Shown piece by piece: positions 60,585-64,000 of a DNA stretch of 64,000 nt. Within the stretch, counting starts at the first letter, position 1; every line of letters begins with the position of its first letter. The position numbers were made by a program, and so were the translations under genes. The stretch comes from an uncultured Blautia sp. (GTDB lineage Bacteria; Bacillota; Clostridia; Lachnospirales; Lachnospiraceae). Location: NCBI GenBank assembly GCA_900543715.1, contig UQSX01000004.1:31531-95530 (forward strand), written 5' to 3'. Below the pieces are notes generated by a model. The model ran no database searches. It had not been told where the DNA came from and saw only the letters and a list, made by a program, of their open reading frames with translations.

Positions 60585-62333
60585 ATGGAATGGAAACCAT
60601 TGCCGGTGGGAATTGATGATTTTGAAAAAATAGTAACAGGGGATTACTTTTATGTAGATAAAACACTTTTTATCAAGGAACTATTGGACATGAAAGGAGA
60701 AGTAAATCTTTTCACACGTCCCCGCCGTTTTGGAAAAACTTTGAATATGAGTATGCTGAGATATTTTTTTGAGGAAAATCCAGAAAATGTTTCACGGATA
60801 TTCCAGGGCTTGAATATTATGGATGCCGGAGAAAAATATCTGGATCATATGGGTAAATATCCGGTTATTATGCTCTCCCTAAAGTCTATGAAGCAGCCTT
60901 CCTATGAACTGGCTTTTGAAATGCTGAAAAAAGCCTTAAAAGGGGAATTTCAGCGCCATTGGCAGTTGGTCTCAGACAGCGGCAGACTTACCGATGCAGA
61001 TCAGAAGAGGTATCTGAGGCTGCGGGATCTGGAGGGAACAGAAGCAGACTACGCAGATGCGTTAAAATTCCTTTCAGAATGCCTTTACAGATGTACGGGG
61101 AGAAAGACCGTCATTTTAATTGATGAATATGATGTGCCATTAAAAAATGCCTATTTCAGCGGTTTTTATGACAGGATGACCGATACCATACGTTCCCTCT
61201 TTGAATCTGCCCTGAAGACAAATGAAAGCCTGGAGTTTGCTGTGGTCACCGGCTGTCTGCGGATCAGCAGGGAATCTATATTTACAGGACTCAATAACCT
61301 GAAAATCATGTCTGTCACCTCCCAGGCCTGCGGGGAATACTTTGGCTTTACTCCGGAAGAAGTAAGGGGAATACTGGATTTTTACGGGTTAACAGAAAAT
61401 TATGAGACAGTCCGCCAGTGGTATGACGGATATCAGTTTGGCAATGCAGAAGTTTATAACCCCTGGAGCGTGATCAATTATGTAGATTCCTGCCGGCTAA
61501 ATAAAAACAGTCTGCCAAAGCCCTACTGGTCCAATACCAGGTCCAATAATATTGTCCGTACATTTGTGGAAAAAGCGGATTTTTCTGTAAAACAGGAAAT
61601 AGAGGATCTGATAGAAGGAAAGACGATCATAAAACCCATCCATGAGGATATTACTTATGAGGATATGGATTCTACCCAGGATAATTTATGGAACTTCCTG
61701 TTCTTTACCGGTTATCTGAAAAAGATCCGGGAACACCAGGAGGAAGAAACTATTTATATGGAAATGGCTATTCCAAACCGGGAAGTCCGGTATATCTATA
61801 AAAACACGGTGCTCCGCTGGTTTGAAAAGAAAGTAGAGCAGAAGGAATTGTCTCCTCTTTATGAGAGTATCCTCTGCGGAGATACGGAAAAGATGGGAAA
61901 AATCCTCTCAGAAAATCTTATGGAGACCATCAGCTTTTACGACTATCAGGAAAGTTATTACCATGGGTTCCTGGCAGGAATGCTGAAGAATATCGGAAAT
62001 TATATTGTATTGTCTAACAGGGAGTCGGGAAACGGCAGACCGGATATTTTGTTGAAATATCCCAGTGTGAGAGGAAAGGCTGTGATCCTGGAGATTAAAG
62101 TTTCAAAAACCTATCAGGGACTTGAAGCAAAATGTCAGGAGGCCCTGAGACAGATTGAAGAACAGAAATATGAGCAGGCTCTCCAACAGGAGGGATACAG
62201 CCAGATATTAAAGTACGGAGTGCCTTTTACCGGAAGGAATGTATGGTTAAGAAATAAGGCAGAAAAACGCTGGGTGCAGATCACACCCAGCGAAAATTTT
62301 CCTTTCCTGCCCCCAGTTCAAAATGATACTTGA
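60585..62333 (+). CDS. AAA-ATPase-like protein with PD-(D/E)XK nuclease domain
   Basis: 582 residues of the AAA-ATPase_like (PF09820) plus DUF1703 (PF08011) family. N-terminal VGIDDFEKIVTGDYFYVDKTLFIKEL, Walker A RPRRFGKTLNMS near residue 45, Walker B VILIDEYDVPLKNA near 180, and a C-terminal restriction-like nuclease core with GRPDILLK and VILEIKVSK (Asp, Glu-x-Lys). The family is abundant in anaerobes, often in many copies, with no agreed function; defence or mobile-element roles are guesses. The ribosome site is weak. The last 53 bases overlap the nitroreductase gene on the other strand. Confidence 0.9.
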   Translation: MEWKPLPVGIDDFEKIVTGDYFYVDKTLFIKELLDMKGEVNLFTRPRRFGKTLNMSMLRYFFEENPENVSRIFQGLNIMDAGEKYLDHMGKYPVIMLSLKSMKQPSYELAFEMLKKALKGEFQRHWQLVSDSGRLTDADQKRYLRLRDLEGTEADYADALKFLSECLYRCTGRKTVILIDEYDVPLKNAYFSGFYDRMTDTIRSLFESALKTNESLEFAVVTGCLRISRESIFTGLNNLKIMSVTSQACGEYFGFTPEEVRGILDFYGLTENYETVRQWYDGYQFGNAEVYNPWSVINYVDSCRLNKNSLPKPYWSNTRSNNIVRTFVEKADFSVKQEIEDLIEGKTIIKPIHEDITYEDMDSTQDNLWNFLFFTGYLKKIREHQEEETIYMEMAIPNREVRYIYKNTVLRWFEKKVEQKELSPLYESILCGDTEKMGKILSENLMETISFYDYQESYYHGFLAGMLKNIGNYIVLSNRESGNGRPDILLKYPSVRGKAVILEIKVSKTYQGLEAKCQEALRQIEEQKYEQALQQEGYSQILKYGVPFTGRNVWLRNKAEKRWVQITPSENFPFLPPVQNDT

Positions 62334-62946
62334 CGATCCCCAGATCTGTTTTGCTGTAGAATCCCAGACCGGCTTTGGCTGAAACCTGATTTCCTTTACA
62401 GGTAAATGTGAATTTCTGCTGATTCATGGCGGTAGGAGCCAGAAGAGCAGCGTCAATGCCTCTCAGGAACCAGTCCTGGGGCGCTGCCTCTGCATTCATT
62501 ACTTTTTCTCTGGGCTTTAAATTGTGAGAGACGCCCTGGGTCTGACCGTATCCTATGGCGATCACCAGACAGAGCTTTTCTTCCGGATCGATCTGAAGAG
62601 CAGACTTGACTTTACTGTAGGTCAGTCCTACCCAGCAGGTGTTCAGCCCCAGGGTCTGGGCGTAGAGAACCACCTTTTCCCCATAATATCCGCACTTTTC
62701 TTCCAGATCATTTCCTTTTCTGCCAATAATAGCAATGTAGTTTCTGACGCCGGAAAATTTTCCGTAATGGGCCATAAACCCCTCAAAAGCATGGGGTTCA
62801 TCCAGGACAAGCTGCATATGAAGGCCGCTTTCTTTATTGCATTCTTTGATAAAGGACCGGAGCTTTTCCACAGTCCCGGCTTCTATTGATTTTTCGTCAT
62901 AAGAACGAACGGAATGCCGTTCTTTCATTGCCTGTAATAAATCCAT
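62281..62946 (-). CDS. Nitroreductase-family protein (TM1586-like)
   Basis: 221-residue FMN-binding oxidoreductase of the nitroreductase fold: MKERHSVRSYDEKSIEAGT at the N-terminus binds the FMN phosphate, and LGLNTCWVGLTYSKVK and CLVIAIGYGQTQ are conserved later. The TM1586-like subgroup (PF14512) has a C-terminal half that repeats the fold, here AALLAPTAMNQQKFTF. ATG 62946 follows AAAGGAGAC. It lies 94 bases after an ArsR-type regulator gene on the same strand, which may control it. Ends inside the opposite AAA gene. Confidence 0.9.
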   Translation of the reverse strand: MDLLQAMKERHSVRSYDEKSIEAGTVEKLRSFIKECNKESGLHMQLVLDEPHAFEGFMAHYGKFSGVRNYIAIIGRKGNDLEEKCGYYGEKVVLYAQTLGLNTCWVGLTYSKVKSALQIDPEEKLCLVIAIGYGQTQGVSHNLKPREKVMNAEAAPQDWFLRGIDAALLAPTAMNQQKFTFTCKGNQVSAKAGLGFYSKTDLGIVKYHFELGAGKENFRWV

Positions 62947-63040
62947 TTTTCATGTCTCCTTTTTATGTTTTTATTCCTGCGAGCAAATAGCCAGGCGGAC
63001 ATGTCTGCATGTCCATTTGATTCTTTGCACACTGAGCCTG

Positions 63041-63409
63041 TTAAAGGTCTGGGAAGTCGTCGCCCTTTCTGTCAGGAGCCTTTTCCATACATTTTTTGAT
63101 ATCTGTGAAAAGGGCGATCAGATTATTGATCTCACTGGCCTCCGGATCCAGATAATAATAGATGCAGGTGCTTTCTTTCCTGCTTTTTACGATCCCGGCG
63201 TCTTTCAGTATCTGCATATGATGGGATACTGCAGGACGGGAAAGATTGGTCTTTTCGGCAAATTCAATGACCCGGCTTCCACTGCACTCTCCCTGGAGCA
63301 TGATACAGAGGAGATGCTGTCTGGTTTCATCTCCGATGGCAGTGAGGATCTTCTGACAGGCCCGGAGTTCTTTTTCAAGTCTCTGGATATCTTCCCGTGT
63401 GTTTTTCAA
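63041..63409 (-). CDS. ArsR-family regulator
   Basis: 122-residue winged-helix repressor: GDETRQHLLCIMLQGECSGSRVIEFAEKTNLSRPAVSHHMQILKDAGIVKSRKESTCIYYYLD. The ELCVCDL-type metal-binding box in alpha3 is absent, so it probably does not sense arsenic-like metals in the classical way; cysteines occur at QGECSG and in the N-terminal helix. Start is TTG 63409 with AAAGGAG seven bases before it. It precedes the nitroreductase gene on the same strand. A palindrome just upstream may be its own operator. Confidence 0.88.
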   Translation of the reverse strand: MKNTREDIQRLEKELRACQKILTAIGDETRQHLLCIMLQGECSGSRVIEFAEKTNLSRPAVSHHMQILKDAGIVKSRKESTCIYYYLDPEASEINNLIALFTDIKKCMEKAPDRKGDDFPDL

Positions 63410-63423
63410 TGTAATGCTCCTTT

Positions 63424-63435
63424 CTGTTTAAACAG
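63424..63435. promoter_or_regulatory. Possible operator of the ArsR gene
   Basis: CTGTTTAAACAG is a 12-bp perfect palindrome, 15 bases before the ArsR start and just downstream of TGCTACAAT (extended -10, minus strand, about 63445-63453). Position between promoter and gene suits autorepression. The remaining bases to 63599 show no other gene. Confidence 0.5.
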
Positions 63436-63599
63436 TTGAACATATTGTAGCATGTTTTTTGCAGATTTGTGCATCTGTAAAGAAAATCGAGACAGAAGGC
63501 AGGATCAGAGGAGAAAAATTTTGGAGATTCTGATAGATTTAGAATATGTACAGCGAAGTATTAAATAGAAGGAAGCTTCCGAAAGAGGGGTGAGGCGGC

Positions 63600-64000
63600 A
63601 TGAGAAAAGTAGATCAGGATAATTTTCTCCAGGAATTATCCAGAAAAAATGAGAAAGCTCTGGAGTATGTGGTAGACGTGTACGGCGGATTGATAAAGAC
63701 CATTGTGAAACGGCATTTGCGGGGGCTGACAGATTATCAGGAAGAATGTATCAATGATGTGTTTCTGGCAGTCTGGCAGCACAGCCGTTCCTATGATCCG
63801 GAAAAAGGCAGTTTTGAGAAGTGGCTGGGAGGAGTGACCAGATATAAGGCTCTTACCTATAAGCGGAAATATCTGAAACGTCAGCAGGCAGCAGGACTGG
63901 AGGAAATCCAGGAGCCGGGAGAGGAGAGCCGGGAGCTTTCCCAACTTGTGGAAGAGCTTTCCGATGAAACCGAGGCTTTCCTGTCCTGCCTGAAAGAAGA
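63600..64000 (+). CDS. ECF sigma factor, 5' part (runs off the window)
   Basis: From ATG 63600 (GAGGGGTGAGG upstream) the frame is open to the window end, 133 codons. It reads MRKVDQDNFLQELSRKNEKA with sigma region 2 in YVVDVYGGLIKTIVKRHLRG, QEECINDVFLAVWQHSRSYDPEKGSFEKWLGGVTRYKALTYKRKYLKR (about 25-95), then a linker and the beginning of region 4 (LSDETEAFLSCL). Region 4 proper is beyond the edge. An anti-sigma gene probably follows, but cannot be seen. It differs from the sigma factor at 11976. Confidence 0.88.
   Translation, partial: MRKVDQDNFLQELSRKNEKALEYVVDVYGGLIKTIVKRHLRGLTDYQEECINDVFLAVWQHSRSYDPEKGSFEKWLGGVTRYKALTYKRKYLKRQQAAGLEEIQEPGEESRELSQLVEELSDETEAFLSCLKE

Noticed and set aside
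63424..63435. Fourth TreR operator, because TGTTTAAACA is shared with the trehalose sites
   Set aside because: Only the 10-base core matches; the flanks differ and the adjacent gene is an ArsR regulator, so local autoregulation is simpler.

Overview
The window looks like chromosome of an anaerobic, spore-forming gut Firmicute, most likely a Lachnospiraceae member close to Blautia, Dorea or Mediterraneibacter. This is inferred from protein style and gene content: a SipL-type spore protein, a GerA germinant receptor, SpoIIR, a flavodiiron protein fused to rubredoxin and its reductase, strong AGGAGG ribosome sites, and frequent GTG or TTG starts. I saw no rRNA, tRNA, CRISPR array, IS element or prophage.

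Layout. 1-7461: an oligopeptide/dipeptide ABC transporter (binding protein cut by the window edge, two permeases, two ATPases), a dipeptide epimerase and a penicillin-binding-type serine hydrolase; read together, an uptake and processing unit for peptides that probably come from cell wall. 7669-11702: a possible 27-codon leader ORF, a half-length DUF4317 protein, an AIM24-like protein and a three-module flavodiiron O2 reductase. 11976-13442: ECF sigma and zinc-finger anti-sigma pair. 13637-18141: trehalose regulon (TreR, PTS EIIBCA, phosphotrehalase) with three visible operators. 18229-21584: Na/phosphate transporter and a duplicated membrane protein sharing an upstream repeat element, then a Nudix remnant. 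21611-28862: an isochorismatase-family hydrolase, a 155-bp nested palindrome, and on the minus strand a two-component system, chorismate synthase, DUF1294 protein, asparaginase and an RNA-methyltransferase-like protein.

29129-37209: Ca-type P-ATPase, aminotransferase, L,D-transpeptidase, Ddl and MurF. 37169-38604: a head-to-head junction of a LysR gene and a membrane-protein gene, both lacking their 5' ends. 38622-48624: PlsC, a PrcB-like lipoprotein, SipL-like protein, IspE, a GntR/FCD regulator, a germinant receptor whose B and C subunits are one polypeptide, SpoIIR, glutamate racemase and DUF1934. 48881-52244: a URO-D-family protein, a 5'-truncated and frameshifted MFS symporter, and a PucR-type regulator. 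52352-57500: a small membrane protein, a lipoprotein foldase, a class B PBP and an overlapping ComEC-like hydrolase lipoprotein. 57798-64000: MarR and drug-efflux MFS pair, HAD phosphatase, AAA/nuclease-like protein, nitroreductase, ArsR regulator and the start of another ECF sigma factor.

Two themes recur. The first is cell envelope and sporulation (Ddl, MurF, MurI, L,D-transpeptidase, PBP, spore genes). The second is local gene decay: three places carry truncated genes, two of them looking like clean deletion scars. Several regulatory structures can be read directly: TreR operators, a phosphate-box-like repeat, a hairpin that hides the spoIIR ribosome site, and a family of related terminator hairpins.
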